Origin: an uncultured Alphaproteobacteria bacterium
Lineage (GTDB): Bacteria > Pseudomonadota > Alphaproteobacteria > Rhodobacterales > Rhodobacteraceae
DNA length: 64,000 nucleotides
Reading direction: 5' to 3'
Assembly (NCBI GenBank): GCA_902600895.1
Contig: CACKLF010000003.1
Coordinates: 20,510-84,509 of the forward strand
Position 1 is the first letter of the stretch; every line of letters starts with the position of its first letter. Below are positions 19,125 to 29,486 of the stretch, piece by piece. The notes under the pieces are model-generated. The model was not told the DNA's origin. It searched no databases and worked only from the letters and a program-made list of their open reading frames with translations. The translations under genes and the position numbers were made by a program.

Positions 19125-20972
19125 ATGAAAAATTCCAAAACAGTATTAATCGATAAAAATCCTGGTAGAAATTCTCAAACCTATGGGATTGCACGAGAAC
19201 TAGGTACTGATCTTGATTTAATACATCAACCATCAGTCGGCGTTTTGGGAAATAAAGGAGACTCACAGTGTTACATGGGTGTTTCGGAGAAAGTGAATAC
19301 AATTCATGATTCATTAAAAAAAAGGGTTGGCACAAACCCTAAGCAGCTTAAAATGCGCTTAATTCAACCTGAGTTTACAATAGCCACATCCGATGGCATT
19401 CGGAATGGTACAAAGGAAATGCGTTACTCTCTTATAGGACGTGAAGTAACTAATGATTCAGTATGCGAGCATTTGAGTGCATCTGGGGTTGAAGGTACTA
19501 TAGCCGTGGTTGCATGTGACAAACCTCCAGTGGGAACATTAGCTGCAATTCTGGAGCACAACAGACCGGCAATAATCATGTCTGATGGATCTATTCGGCC
19601 TGGCAAGGACTCCGAGACTGGTGAAAGCATAGATATTATTTCTAGTTATCAAATTGCTGGTAGCAAAAATGAAGATCTGAAAGAGAGAATAGCAAAGGAA
19701 GCTTGTCCGGGATATGGAAGTTGTGGCGGTATGTTTACCTATAATACTATGCAAACATTTATTGGTGTTGTTGGAATGCAGCCACTCCATATGGTTTCTC
19801 CAGCATCAGAGGATATTCGAAGAATAGAAATTTTTCCTAATGAATTAGTTGATTTATTGTCAAATTTGATCAAAAAAAATATTTTACCCAGAGACATTGT
19901 TACTAAAGACTCCATTAGAAATGCAATTGTGGTTTCTATGGCAGTAGGAGGATCAACCAATGTCATGCTACATGCTCCAGAAATATCTCGTGCAGCTGGA
20001 TATAGTAAATTCTCAGAAGATATTATGTCTATTGATGAATTTAACCATTTATCAAAAAATGTGATACCAGTGGTAGTCAATGCCCGTCCATTTGGCCAAT
20101 ATTCAATGGTTGATATAGATGAAAAAGGAGGAATACAAGTAATAGTCAAAGACTTATTGGATGCTGGCCTTTTGAATGGTGAAGTAATGACATGTACTGG
20201 TGAGACTTTGTCGAAACAAATTGACAGACTATCTCCTCCAAAACCTGATGGTGAAGTTATTTACAGTGTTGAAAACCCTTTTAAACCGACTGGTGGGCTT
20301 CGTGTGCTCGGGGGAAATTTGTCACCAGACTCAAGCGCAATTTTGAAATTAGCGGGAGTAGAAGGAGGCTTAGAAAACAACATTTTTGTTGGAAAAGCTA
20401 AAACCTTTGATGGAGAACAAAAACTACTCGAAACATTAGATAATACCCCTGAAGTTTTTCAAAACAATGATATTGTAGTTGTACGCTATGAAGGCCCAGT
20501 AGGAGGGCCAGGAATGCCTGAAATGTTAGATTCTACTTCCAGAATTACTACTCTTTGTAGAGAAAGAAATATTACCGTGGCCCTGATGACTGATGGTCGT
20601 TTTTCTGGTGGATCTGTAGGCCTGGTAATTGGCCATGTCGGACCAGAGGCAGCTATTGGGGGTCCAATTGCTCTTATTAAAGAAGGAGATGATATTACCG
20701 TAGATTTGAATATTAACGAGCTCTCGTGTGAACAGTTGAATGATAAAAATATATATGCTGATCGATTTTCAGAATGGAAAAGTACTGTAGAAAAAAACGG
20801 GGGTTCTCATCCATCCTTGGGTGAGGTAAATACACGATTACTTAATAAAATGCGATTTTCTGCAGTATCGGCAACATATGGAGCGGGAATGCACCCAAAT
20901 AGAGAATTATGGGTAAATGAACCAAGAATTTCAGGATCAAATCGTTTCATTCCTGAAAATAAATATCGATAG
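19125..20972 (+). CDS. IlvD/Edd family dehydratase (dihydroxy-acid or sugar-acid dehydratase)
   Basis: ACDKPPVGTLAAILEHNRPAIIMSDGSIRPGKD, CPGYGSCGGMFTYNTMQ, VGGPGMPEMLDSTSRI, LMTDGRFSGGSVGLVIGHVGPEAAIGGPIALI. Confidence 0.92.
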   Translation: MKNSKTVLIDKNPGRNSQTYGIARELGTDLDLIHQPSVGVLGNKGDSQCYMGVSEKVNTIHDSLKKRVGTNPKQLKMRLIQPEFTIATSDGIRNGTKEMRYSLIGREVTNDSVCEHLSASGVEGTIAVVACDKPPVGTLAAILEHNRPAIIMSDGSIRPGKDSETGESIDIISSYQIAGSKNEDLKERIAKEACPGYGSCGGMFTYNTMQTFIGVVGMQPLHMVSPASEDIRRIEIFPNELVDLLSNLIKKNILPRDIVTKDSIRNAIVVSMAVGGSTNVMLHAPEISRAAGYSKFSEDIMSIDEFNHLSKNVIPVVVNARPFGQYSMVDIDEKGGIQVIVKDLLDAGLLNGEVMTCTGETLSKQIDRLSPPKPDGEVIYSVENPFKPTGGLRVLGGNLSPDSSAILKLAGVEGGLENNIFVGKAKTFDGEQKLLETLDNTPEVFQNNDIVVVRYEGPVGGPGMPEMLDSTSRITTLCRERNITVALMTDGRFSGGSVGLVIGHVGPEAAIGGPIALIKEGDDITVDLNINELSCEQLNDKNIYADRFSEWKSTVEKNGGSHPSLGEVNTRLLNKMRFSAVSATYGAGMHPNRELWVNEPRISGSNRFIPENKYR

Positions 20973-21023
20973 AATTTGTAAAAGACTTCCATTAATAGGT
21001 TCACTATATTTTTCTTTTCTTTC

Positions 21024-22619
21024 TTACGGTGAGGTTAAGTGTGCCGCAATTTTTTCAGCAATCATCAGAACTGGTACGTTCAGATTTGCAGTTACATTAG
21101 TTCTCATGATTGACGCGTCAACAATTCTCAAGCCTTCAGTATTATGAACTAAGCCAAATGAATTGGTAACTGAATTGTCATCCAAACCCATCCGACAAGT
21201 AGATGAAGGGTGATACTCTGTGGAAACACTTGTTTTTAGCCAATCAAGGATATCGTTGTCTGAAATTACCGAAGGACCAGGAGCTATTTCTTCTCTCCGG
21301 AGATTAATAAATGCTTTTTGTTGTGCTATTTCACGGGTTTTTCGCAGCCCCATAGTTAAAATATTTCTGTCGCATTTGTCTGCCAAAAAATTATAGATAA
21401 TCTCAGGATCATGTTTTGGATTTGCAGACTTAAGCCGAATTAGACCTTTACTTTTTGGTCTCATTAACCCCAAAGAAAACATAAAACCACCACCAAAATT
21501 AGATTTTTCGCCTCGAATTAATGATGATAAAGGATAAAACTCATGCTGTAGATCAGGATATGCTACATTATCCGAACTTTTAAAAAAGCTCCCAACTTCA
21601 CATATCGTAGACGCTCCAATTCCGTTTTTGAACAACAACCATTGGAGCCCAATTTTATATTTTTTCCAGCCATTTAGTTTTTCTGAAAGTGAAACGCCCG
21701 GCGGACTACCATAAACTATTGGCGCTATAGGATGATTTTCTAAATTTTTTCCTACTGCTGGCAAATCAACGACTGATTTGATATCATGATGAGCCAGATG
21801 CGACTTGTCACCAACTCCGGAAAGCATGAGTATTTTTGGTGTGTTAATCGCCCCAGCACATAATATTATTTCACGAAAAGCTTCAAAATGAATTATCTCT
21901 CCATTTTTTTCAGCTTTTATCCTAACAGCGCGCTTTCCATCGAACTCAACAGAATTAACCAAACAATTTGTTTCTATAGAAAGGTTATCTCTATTGATAA
22001 TCGGTTTTAAATATGAGTCGGCAGCACTTGCCCTTCTCCCATTCTTGGTGAGAGTTTGGGTAATGTGAAATCCTTCTTGATACTGTCCATTTTGGTCGTC
22101 ATTTATATTGTAGCCTGACTCCTTTCCGGCACAGAGGAATGCATGGCTGAGTTTTTGTGTTATGTTCGATTGCTCTATACTTTGTGGTCCATCACGACCC
22201 CGCCAATCATTTGAACCCATCTGAAACGTCTCAAGATTTTTAAAATGTGGCAAGCAATCTTTAAATGACCAATCAATTAAGCCGTCACTTGCCCATCCGT
22301 CATAGTCCATTTTATTACCTCTATTAGCAACCATTCCATTAATAGAAGATGAGCCACCTAGCACTTTGCCTCTGTGTTCAAGAATTTTTCTGCCACCAAG
22401 ATTTTCTTCTGGTTCAGTAACATATCCCCAATCAAGATTCTTGTGTCTTGCCGCCATTGCAAAAGCGGCCGGCATCTGGATGATTAAACGCTGATCAGAT
22501 CCACCAGCTTCGATCAATAAAATGTTTTGTGATGCATTTTTACTTAATCTATTCGCTAGTACACAGCCTGCAGGTCCAGAACCCACAATTACGAAGTCAA
22601 ATGATAGATTTTTTCTCAT
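21024..22619 (-). CDS. GMC family oxidoreductase (choline dehydrogenase-like)
   Basis: FDFVIVGSGPAGCVLANRLS, HRGKVLGGSSSINGMVANRG, LCAGAINTPKILMLSGVGDKSHL, EYHPSSTCRMG. Confidence 0.94.
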   Translation of the reverse strand: MRKNLSFDFVIVGSGPAGCVLANRLSKNASQNILLIEAGGSDQRLIIQMPAAFAMAARHKNLDWGYVTEPEENLGGRKILEHRGKVLGGSSSINGMVANRGNKMDYDGWASDGLIDWSFKDCLPHFKNLETFQMGSNDWRGRDGPQSIEQSNITQKLSHAFLCAGKESGYNINDDQNGQYQEGFHITQTLTKNGRRASAADSYLKPIINRDNLSIETNCLVNSVEFDGKRAVRIKAEKNGEIIHFEAFREIILCAGAINTPKILMLSGVGDKSHLAHHDIKSVVDLPAVGKNLENHPIAPIVYGSPPGVSLSEKLNGWKKYKIGLQWLLFKNGIGASTICEVGSFFKSSDNVAYPDLQHEFYPLSSLIRGEKSNFGGGFMFSLGLMRPKSKGLIRLKSANPKHDPEIIYNFLADKCDRNILTMGLRKTREIAQQKAFINLRREEIAPGPSVISDNDILDWLKTSVSTEYHPSSTCRMGLDDNSVTNSFGLVHNTEGLRIVDASIMRTNVTANLNVPVLMIAEKIAAHLTSP

Positions 22620-22782
22620 CTTTCTGCTTTTCTTAATTCTTAACCTGGTTTTTTATAATTTAAATTTTGTATTAGGATTAAATCGTTTATATAGTTCTGA
22701 ATAAATATCAAAGATATCCTAAAGTCATGAGGCTGTAATTAAAATAAACAATCTATCTAGCTAGTAAAAAGGAAACGGACCT

Positions 22783-24201
22783 GTGAACAAACATGAGATG
22801 TGGGAATATGTAGAAAAAATTGAAGCTCAATTTCACGATCTCTCTGATAGGATTTGGGAAACTCCTGAAACTTGCTACATGGAGCAAAAATCTATGGGAG
22901 CATATCTATCGGAACTAGAAAAGAATAATTTTAAAATCACTAAAGGAATAGCTGGCATACCCACTGCTTTTATAGGTGAGTGCGGCTCTGGAGAGCCTGT
23001 TATTGCTTTTCTCGGAGAATTTGACGCCTTAGCTGGCTTAAGTCAATACCCAAATATGTTTCAAAAAAAACCCTTAAAAGAGGGAGGAAATGGGCATGGC
23101 TGTGGTCATAACTTACTGGGCTCAGCTGCTTTACAAGCTGCCGTAGCTATAAATAATTGGATGAAAGATACTAGTACACCTGGAACTGTTAGATTTTATG
23201 GTTGTCCAGCAGAGGAAGGTGGTGCAGCTAAGACCTTTATGGTTAGAGAAAATGCATTTTCTGATGTGGATATCGCAATTACCTGGCACCCAGGATGCCT
23301 TGCAGGAGTTGTAAAAGGTTCTAGCCTAGCAAATTGTAGAGTTGATTTTACTTTTGAGGGCAAAGCCAGTCATGCAGCGGGAGCTCCCCATTTGGGTCGC
23401 TCTGCCCTTGATGCGGTTGAACTGATGAACGTTGGTGTGAATTATATGCGAGAGCATATGTCAGAAAAGGCCCGTATTCATTATGCCATTATAGATGGTG
23501 GAGGTATTTCTCCTAATGTAGTCCAATCAAATGCACGTGTCAGGTATGTGGTAAGAGATGAAACCTCTATAAAGATGTTGAATTTGTTAAATAGAGTAAA
23601 AAATGTTGCCAAGGGTGCATCACTCATGACTGAAACAAGTGTAAAGATAAAGGTTTTAGCTGGAGTTTCCAATTTAATTTATAATCCTACTTTGGGATCG
23701 GTAATGCAGCGGAACCTAGATTTAATTGGACCACCTAATTTTGTAGGTGAAGATTATAGGTATGCAACTAAAATGCAGGCTACTTTGGATGAAAAAGAAA
23801 TTGAAAATACTTACCTTCAAGCAGGTATCGAGCCACTACGAGGTCAAGTCCTAGGGGAAAAAGTTATCCCAGCAAGCGCAAAAATCGTAGGGATGGGTGG
23901 TTCAACAGATGTTTCTGATGTAAGTTGGGTAGTTCCTACAGTACAGCTTTGGGGAGCAAATTATGTAATCGGTACGCCATTTCACTCTTGGCAAATGACA
24001 GCTCAAGGCAAATCGAACATTGCCAAAAAAGGATTGACCCATGCAGCTATGGTTATGGCATCGACAGCATATGATGTTATTCAAAATAAAGAAATTCGGG
24101 ATAATGCTTGGCTAGACTTGAGAAAAGTACTTGACAAGCAACCTTATGTTTCACCTATTTCTATAAAATCGTCACCTCCAATAAGAGATATGAGCACATA
24201 A
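22783..24201 (+). CDS. M20-family amidohydrolase (AbgB-like)
   Basis: VIAFLGEFDALAGLSQ, GHGCGHNLLGSAALQAA, FEGKASHAAGAPHLGRSALDAVELM, STDVSDVSWVVPTVQLWGANY. Confidence 0.9.
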   Translation: MNKHEMWEYVEKIEAQFHDLSDRIWETPETCYMEQKSMGAYLSELEKNNFKITKGIAGIPTAFIGECGSGEPVIAFLGEFDALAGLSQYPNMFQKKPLKEGGNGHGCGHNLLGSAALQAAVAINNWMKDTSTPGTVRFYGCPAEEGGAAKTFMVRENAFSDVDIAITWHPGCLAGVVKGSSLANCRVDFTFEGKASHAAGAPHLGRSALDAVELMNVGVNYMREHMSEKARIHYAIIDGGGISPNVVQSNARVRYVVRDETSIKMLNLLNRVKNVAKGASLMTETSVKIKVLAGVSNLIYNPTLGSVMQRNLDLIGPPNFVGEDYRYATKMQATLDEKEIENTYLQAGIEPLRGQVLGEKVIPASAKIVGMGGSTDVSDVSWVVPTVQLWGANYVIGTPFHSWQMTAQGKSNIAKKGLTHAAMVMASTAYDVIQNKEIRDNAWLDLRKVLDKQPYVSPISIKSSPPIRDMST

Positions 24202-24357
24202 TTTTTCAAATAACTTGATTTACTATTAAAATTGCATGTTATTACGTAAGGTTTTATTTCAAAAAATAAAAAATTTAGTAGGGTTTTAGTTGTAAATACT
24301 CGCGGAACGTGGAAAGTTTACAGGTGAATATTTCAATACAATGCATCGGATTTTACT

Positions 24358-26076
24358 ATGACAGAGGACTTAAATTCAATAATAAGAAGGCTAAGGGCGT
24401 TATCAGGAATAATACTTTTTATTTATGCTATAACCCACTTAATTAACCATTCGCTTAATGTTTACTCTATTGAGCTTGCCGATTTTGTTAGAGAACATTA
24501 TTGGCAACCAATATGGAAAAATTCACTCGGAACTTTTCTGCTTTATGGCTCACTTATCGTCCACATACCAATCGGTTTTTATAGTATAGCATCTAAAAAA
24601 TCATTTAGATTAACTGCTAGAGAATGGGTTCAATTAACTTTTCCAGTGTTGGCACTATTATTATTACTTCAACATATCTTAGGAGGATACATTTTAAACA
24701 GAATGTTTGAAAGCAATTTTGGTTACCAAGCTCTTTTTTCTAGTATATTGTCAGAACCCGCCGAGGCCACTATAGGAACAATACTTTTTACCCTAATGGT
24801 CATATTTATATGGACACATGGTGTTATCGGAATCAACCAACTGTTAAAATTTAATTTTCAAAATTATGATAAGTTCAAATTGGGCTTAAACGTTATATAT
24901 TATGCAGTACCTTCTCTTGCATTGGCTGGACTCTGGGCTGGCTTAAAGGAACAAAGTCTACTAGCCCAGTTCAAGGCTATACAAGGTGAAGAAGGCTTTT
25001 TAATGACAGTTTTAGGGAAGATTATACCAGCAGAGGCCTTCCCCTACCTTTTACCAATAGAACCATTAGTAATGAATAATTATCCTTTGGTTGTTTTAGC
25101 ACTAATTATCCTAACAACAATGAATGTATTACGCTCTAAGTATATTGGAAATATTAAAATCTCTTATCCCGAAGGCAGAGAAGTTACGGTTGCAAAAGGT
25201 ACCTCAATATTGGAAGCGAGCCGTTTGGCCAAAATCCCCCATCAGTCGGTTTGTGGAGGTAAAGCCAGATGTACAACCTGTCGCGTGAGAGTTATTTCAC
25301 ATGATGGGAATTTACCGAATCCTAATGCTTACGAGACAATGGCGATAAAAAAAGGTGGGCTTGAAGATGGAGTGAGGCTTGCTTGTCAGCTTCATCCAGC
25401 AGGAAATATAAAGATAATGCCATTAGTTAACCCTATAAATGTTCTTGAAAGAAATTCAAGTTTAGACGGCTTGTCTAAGCCAAAAGCTTTATCAGGCAAG
25501 GAACTTGAAACAGTAATACTTTTTATTGATTTAAGAGAATTTACTAAACTCTCTGAAAAAAAATTACCCTATGATATTGTGTATATTTTAAATAGATATT
25601 ACGCAACATGTGGTGAAATAATTGAGCGAAATGGTGGGAGACTTGATAAATTTATAGGTGATGGAATTATGGCTATATTTGACAATAACTCATCAGCTCA
25701 TACGATTTATAACGCATCTTTAAAATCTGCTTCTGAAATCTCCAAAAGGATGAAAGCTCTGAATTCAGAGCTAAGTGAAGATCTTTCTGAAAAACTAAAG
25801 TTTGGAATGGGAATTCACGCAGGTGATACCATTGTTGGCCTCATGGGATATGGTGAAACTTTTTCAGAAACAGCAGTTGGGGACAACGTTAATATCGCAA
25901 GTAGGTTGGAAGAGTTAACAAAAGCATACAAAGCGGAACTTGTTGTATCAAAATATGTTGTAGACTCTGCTGCCATAAATGTGGACAACTTTTCTATGGA
26001 TTCAGTTTCCATTAGAGGTAAAGATGAGAAAGTAGACATTTATACAATTAATGATGCATCTCGAATTTTTGCTTAG
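24358..26076 (+). CDS. Membrane-anchored adenylate cyclase with multi-TM N-terminus and [2Fe-2S] ferredoxin domain (CyaC-like)
   Basis: Several N-terminal TM helices with His residues (ITHLINHSLN, VHIPIGFY, LLQHILGGY, IWTHGVIG); CGGKARCTTC...LACQ ferredoxin cysteines; VILFIDLREFTKLSEK...LDKFIGDGIMAIF...AVGDNVNIASRLEEL cyclase. Confidence 0.92.
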   Translation: MTEDLNSIIRRLRALSGIILFIYAITHLINHSLNVYSIELADFVREHYWQPIWKNSLGTFLLYGSLIVHIPIGFYSIASKKSFRLTAREWVQLTFPVLALLLLLQHILGGYILNRMFESNFGYQALFSSILSEPAEATIGTILFTLMVIFIWTHGVIGINQLLKFNFQNYDKFKLGLNVIYYAVPSLALAGLWAGLKEQSLLAQFKAIQGEEGFLMTVLGKIIPAEAFPYLLPIEPLVMNNYPLVVLALIILTTMNVLRSKYIGNIKISYPEGREVTVAKGTSILEASRLAKIPHQSVCGGKARCTTCRVRVISHDGNLPNPNAYETMAIKKGGLEDGVRLACQLHPAGNIKIMPLVNPINVLERNSSLDGLSKPKALSGKELETVILFIDLREFTKLSEKKLPYDIVYILNRYYATCGEIIERNGGRLDKFIGDGIMAIFDNNSSAHTIYNASLKSASEISKRMKALNSELSEDLSEKLKFGMGIHAGDTIVGLMGYGETFSETAVGDNVNIASRLEELTKAYKAELVVSKYVVDSAAINVDNFSMDSVSIRGKDEKVDIYTINDASRIFA

Positions 26077-26100
26077 ATCATTTGTTTTCATGCTATAAAA

Positions 26101-27459
26101 TTATACTGACACAGCCCCTACCCATGTTTCTACAATATTTGATCTTGAAGAAAGCATAATCAATTTCTGTATCATGTCTTCGTCACTATCAATAAATTTA
26201 TCTAAAGAGATTCTAGAATGCTCTACTTCAGTATCTATCAGTATGGCATCAAAGTAGAAATCCTTTTCAAAACTACCAGCAGGAATGCTTAGAACCTGCG
26301 CCCCTCCCTTTGTCGCCAAATAAAAAGCCTCTTTGAAGCTAACTCTACTATTTGAAAGACCTCTACCTTCTCGTTGAACAAATGGGTTGACACCACTTTC
26401 CAGAGCCCTACTTGCAAAAATTGTATTTTTTGCTGTGTCTAAAACAGAACAGCTTGGACCACCTGCAATGTCTGTACCTAACCCAATACTTAACCCTTTC
26501 CTGAGCGCTCGGCGTAATGGAAATACTGCGTCAGAAAAGAAAAAATTTGATAGAGGACAGTGAGCGATGTTTGCTTGCTGTGCCTTGATTATATCCATAT
26601 CTTGTTCAGAAAGAAAATTTCCATGGGCTAGAATAGTAGACTTCTTTAATAATCCAAACTCCTGCAGTGCCTCAGTATCAGTTTTTCCACATCGGTCTAA
26701 CACATGTTGATGTTCCCAATCACTTTCTGAACAATGAGTTTGCACAAATACATTAGATTGTTTAGCTAACTTTCCAAGTTCGTATAGCGCTTCATTGGTA
26801 CAGCTTGGTATGAACCTTGGAGTAATTGCAGCATATATTTTTCCTTCATTGTTCTTTTGAAGTTCTTCAACAAATTTAGTAAAGGTCTCTGTATCATCCA
26901 AGGCGTCTCTTGTTGAAGAATCTCTATAATAATCTGGACATTGTGAATGATTGTCCATAACTACCTTTCCCACAACCGCCCTTTGTCCAAACTTGATACA
27001 TTTCTCAGCCAAAATCTGAGTTGCTCTCTGATGGATAGTACCAAAGTATACGGCTGTAGTAGTGCCAGCTCTTAAAAGGGACCTAACTAAGTCTTCATAC
27101 ACAAAATGCGCAAAATTTTCATCTTTGAACTTAGCTTCAAGCGGAAAAGTGTATTTCTGAAGCCATTTTTCGAGTGGAATATCTAAGGCTTTCCCCAACT
27201 GGGGCCATTGAGGGGCATGTATATGTAAATCTGTAAAACCAGGTAACAAATATTGATGTCCTTTAATTTCAACTAGTGATTGTGAATACCTATATTTTCT
27301 CACCTCATTATGATACCGATCCTCATTTCTTTTTATTAGATCTGATATTTTTCCATTGGGCCCAATTACTAAAAGTGCATTTTTTTCTAAATAAATATTA
27401 TTAAGACTTGAGGAAAAAATGATTGAACCCAAAATTGCCTTATTAGTTAATTTTTTCAT
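26101..27459 (-). CDS. guaD: Guanine deaminase
   Basis: LPGFTDLHIHAPQWPQLGKALDIPLEKWLQKYTFPLEAKF, HCSESDWEHQHV, LAHGNFLSEQD, GLGTDIAGGPSCSVLDT. Confidence 0.93.
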   Translation of the reverse strand: MKKLTNKAILGSIIFSSSLNNIYLEKNALLVIGPNGKISDLIKRNEDRYHNEVRKYRYSQSLVEIKGHQYLLPGFTDLHIHAPQWPQLGKALDIPLEKWLQKYTFPLEAKFKDENFAHFVYEDLVRSLLRAGTTTAVYFGTIHQRATQILAEKCIKFGQRAVVGKVVMDNHSQCPDYYRDSSTRDALDDTETFTKFVEELQKNNEGKIYAAITPRFIPSCTNEALYELGKLAKQSNVFVQTHCSESDWEHQHVLDRCGKTDTEALQEFGLLKKSTILAHGNFLSEQDMDIIKAQQANIAHCPLSNFFFSDAVFPLRRALRKGLSIGLGTDIAGGPSCSVLDTAKNTIFASRALESGVNPFVQREGRGLSNSRVSFKEAFYLATKGGAQVLSIPAGSFEKDFYFDAILIDTEVEHSRISLDKFIDSDEDMIQKLIMLSSRSNIVETWVGAVSV

Positions 27460-27508
27460 ATCAAATCACGTGAATTATAAATAAGCTAAAAAGATTCAAG
27501 TAGCAGAG

Positions 27509-28510
27509 TCATTTAGCATTACTTTCCAATAGCCGACTTTGAAAATATGCCACACCTTGCTCATGTCTAGGAGATAGTGGACCTGGTCTATATGCACCAC
27601 TCTCATAATTTTTTTGCGTTTCAATACATACCTCAAAATCTTCCCTAATTACATTTAAATTATCACTAATTATCTTGTCTCTCTGTTTTTTTGTATTATC
27701 TGAGGTGCTTCTAAAATAAAAATTATATATGAGCTCAGTCTTGCCAGTATTAATGGGGTTAATGCGCGATGTATTCATACCACCCTCAAATAAAGATAAT
27801 GTCCAATTAGGCCACATCCATAACCACTTACCTTTGTAAAACAAACCATCTCTTGGTGGCGCAGTCATTCGCACATGTCCATTCAAGGCAGTTGTCTCAA
27901 ATTTATCAAAGTCTATTGCTTTATGAAAAGCAGGATGCACTCCTGGAATATGATAACCTTCCACAAAATTATCGGTGTATACTTTCCAGTTTGCATCAAA
28001 AACTAGTTTCTCTTCCTGTGTCCAATTATAATCTTCAATGGGATCATTTTGAAGTTCTTCAATCAAATCGCCGTATTCCAAATCAAAATTAGCCTCGGGC
28101 TGGATAGACAAAAATAAAAGACCCCGCCAAGTTTTTAAAAAAATTTCATCTAGCTTCCAATCTTTTGGTTCAAAATCTGGGTCTTGACCCCACCAAGGCA
28201 CATTGAGGAGTTCACCACCTTCTCCCCATACCCATTGGTGATAAGGACATCGTATTGTTGAAGAAGTTCCACATCCCTCAGGAAGTAATCTGGCCCCTCT
28301 GTGTCGACAGACATTTCTGAACGCCCTTATCCCCTTTTTTGTCTTGATTACAAATACTTTTAAACCAGAAATTTCGGTTGCATAATAATCCCCTCTTTTA
28401 GCTAATCTAGAAACTGGACACACCAATTGCCAACTGTTAGCAAAGATTTTTTGAACATCATCGTTATAGATTGTTGTACTAGTATAGTTCTCAGAAGGAA
28501 TATTTAACAT
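27509..28510 (-). CDS. Rieske non-heme iron ring-hydroxylating oxygenase, alpha subunit
   Basis: CRHRGARLLPEG...IRCPYHQWVWGEGGEL; ANWKVYTDNFVEGYHIPGVHPAF. Confidence 0.93.
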   Translation of the reverse strand: MLNIPSENYTSTTIYNDDVQKIFANSWQLVCPVSRLAKRGDYYATEISGLKVFVIKTKKGIRAFRNVCRHRGARLLPEGCGTSSTIRCPYHQWVWGEGGELLNVPWWGQDPDFEPKDWKLDEIFLKTWRGLLFLSIQPEANFDLEYGDLIEELQNDPIEDYNWTQEEKLVFDANWKVYTDNFVEGYHIPGVHPAFHKAIDFDKFETTALNGHVRMTAPPRDGLFYKGKWLWMWPNWTLSLFEGGMNTSRINPINTGKTELIYNFYFRSTSDNTKKQRDKIISDNLNVIREDFEVCIETQKNYESGAYRPGPLSPRHEQGVAYFQSRLLESNAK

Positions 28511-28686
28511 TTTACTAACAAATTTTTTAAGTTCATTATCATGAATAGTAAAAATTTTTCAAACCTTAAATTTTTTTGGTTTCATTTATTTTATTAAGTT
28601 TTACTTTGAAAAAAGTATTTAATATCAACCGCTGAAAAAAAATCCTCAAATTTAATATCCTAAAAAAAACAGGAAGGCTCAAAAAT

Positions 28687-29463
28687 ATGCGAAATATAAG
28701 AAGTCTATTAGCTCACTCAAAATATCTAATAATTGCGACGTATATCTTTTCTTCAGCCATTAATGCAGAAACGACGCGTGAACCTGTACCTGCAAAAAAT
28801 GAACTTTCTTGCTTATTTTCGAATGGTATTCCAAAGCATAAAATTGGCAAATTTCCAAACAAGGCAAATCCTAACAAATTAATGGAACAAAAATTAACTT
28901 TTTGTTTTCCAACAAGACCTATATTCACAGGCAGTATCACTTGGGATCTTATGACAGTTGGTGTCTCAAAATCTGGTATTCCTTTTCGGCCTTACACAGC
29001 AGAATTTTATGACCATAATTCAAAAACGGGATTTAGTGATGACCCATCTAGTGGCTGGAGAAAGCAAGCAATGCATGACCCACGCAAATTAGGTATTGAT
29101 TTTAATCATGGTCACGTTGATAAGTCAGGTCTATATCACTATCATAGAGTCTCAGACAAATTTTTAACAAGCAAAAATAAAATTCTTATAGGTTTTGCGC
29201 CAGACGGTATAAAAATATTTTATAGTAGCTTAGAGACTTCGTCATGGAAATTAAAGAATGGGAGCCGTTCTTCACCACCCGGCGGTAATCATGATGGCAC
29301 TTTTGAAGAGGATTTCGAATATGTAGAAGGATCAGGGTCACTCGATGAATGTAATGGGAGAAAATCAAATAATGAATACTTCTACTTTGCGACTACTTCC
29401 TACCCCTATTTTCCAAGGTGTTTTAAAGGTTTAGTGAATACAAAATTTCTTCAAAGAAAGTAA
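28687..29463 (+). CDS. YHYH-domain secreted protein
   Basis: Probable signal peptide; DFNHGHVDKSGLYHYHRVSD...LIGFAPDGIKIF. Confidence 0.75.
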   Translation: MRNIRSLLAHSKYLIIATYIFSSAINAETTREPVPAKNELSCLFSNGIPKHKIGKFPNKANPNKLMEQKLTFCFPTRPIFTGSITWDLMTVGVSKSGIPFRPYTAEFYDHNSKTGFSDDPSSGWRKQAMHDPRKLGIDFNHGHVDKSGLYHYHRVSDKFLTSKNKILIGFAPDGIKIFYSSLETSSWKLKNGSRSSPPGGNHDGTFEEDFEYVEGSGSLDECNGRKSNNEYFYFATTSYPYFPRCFKGLVNTKFLQRK

Positions 29464-29486
29464 AAAGCTCGGATTGAAAATATACG

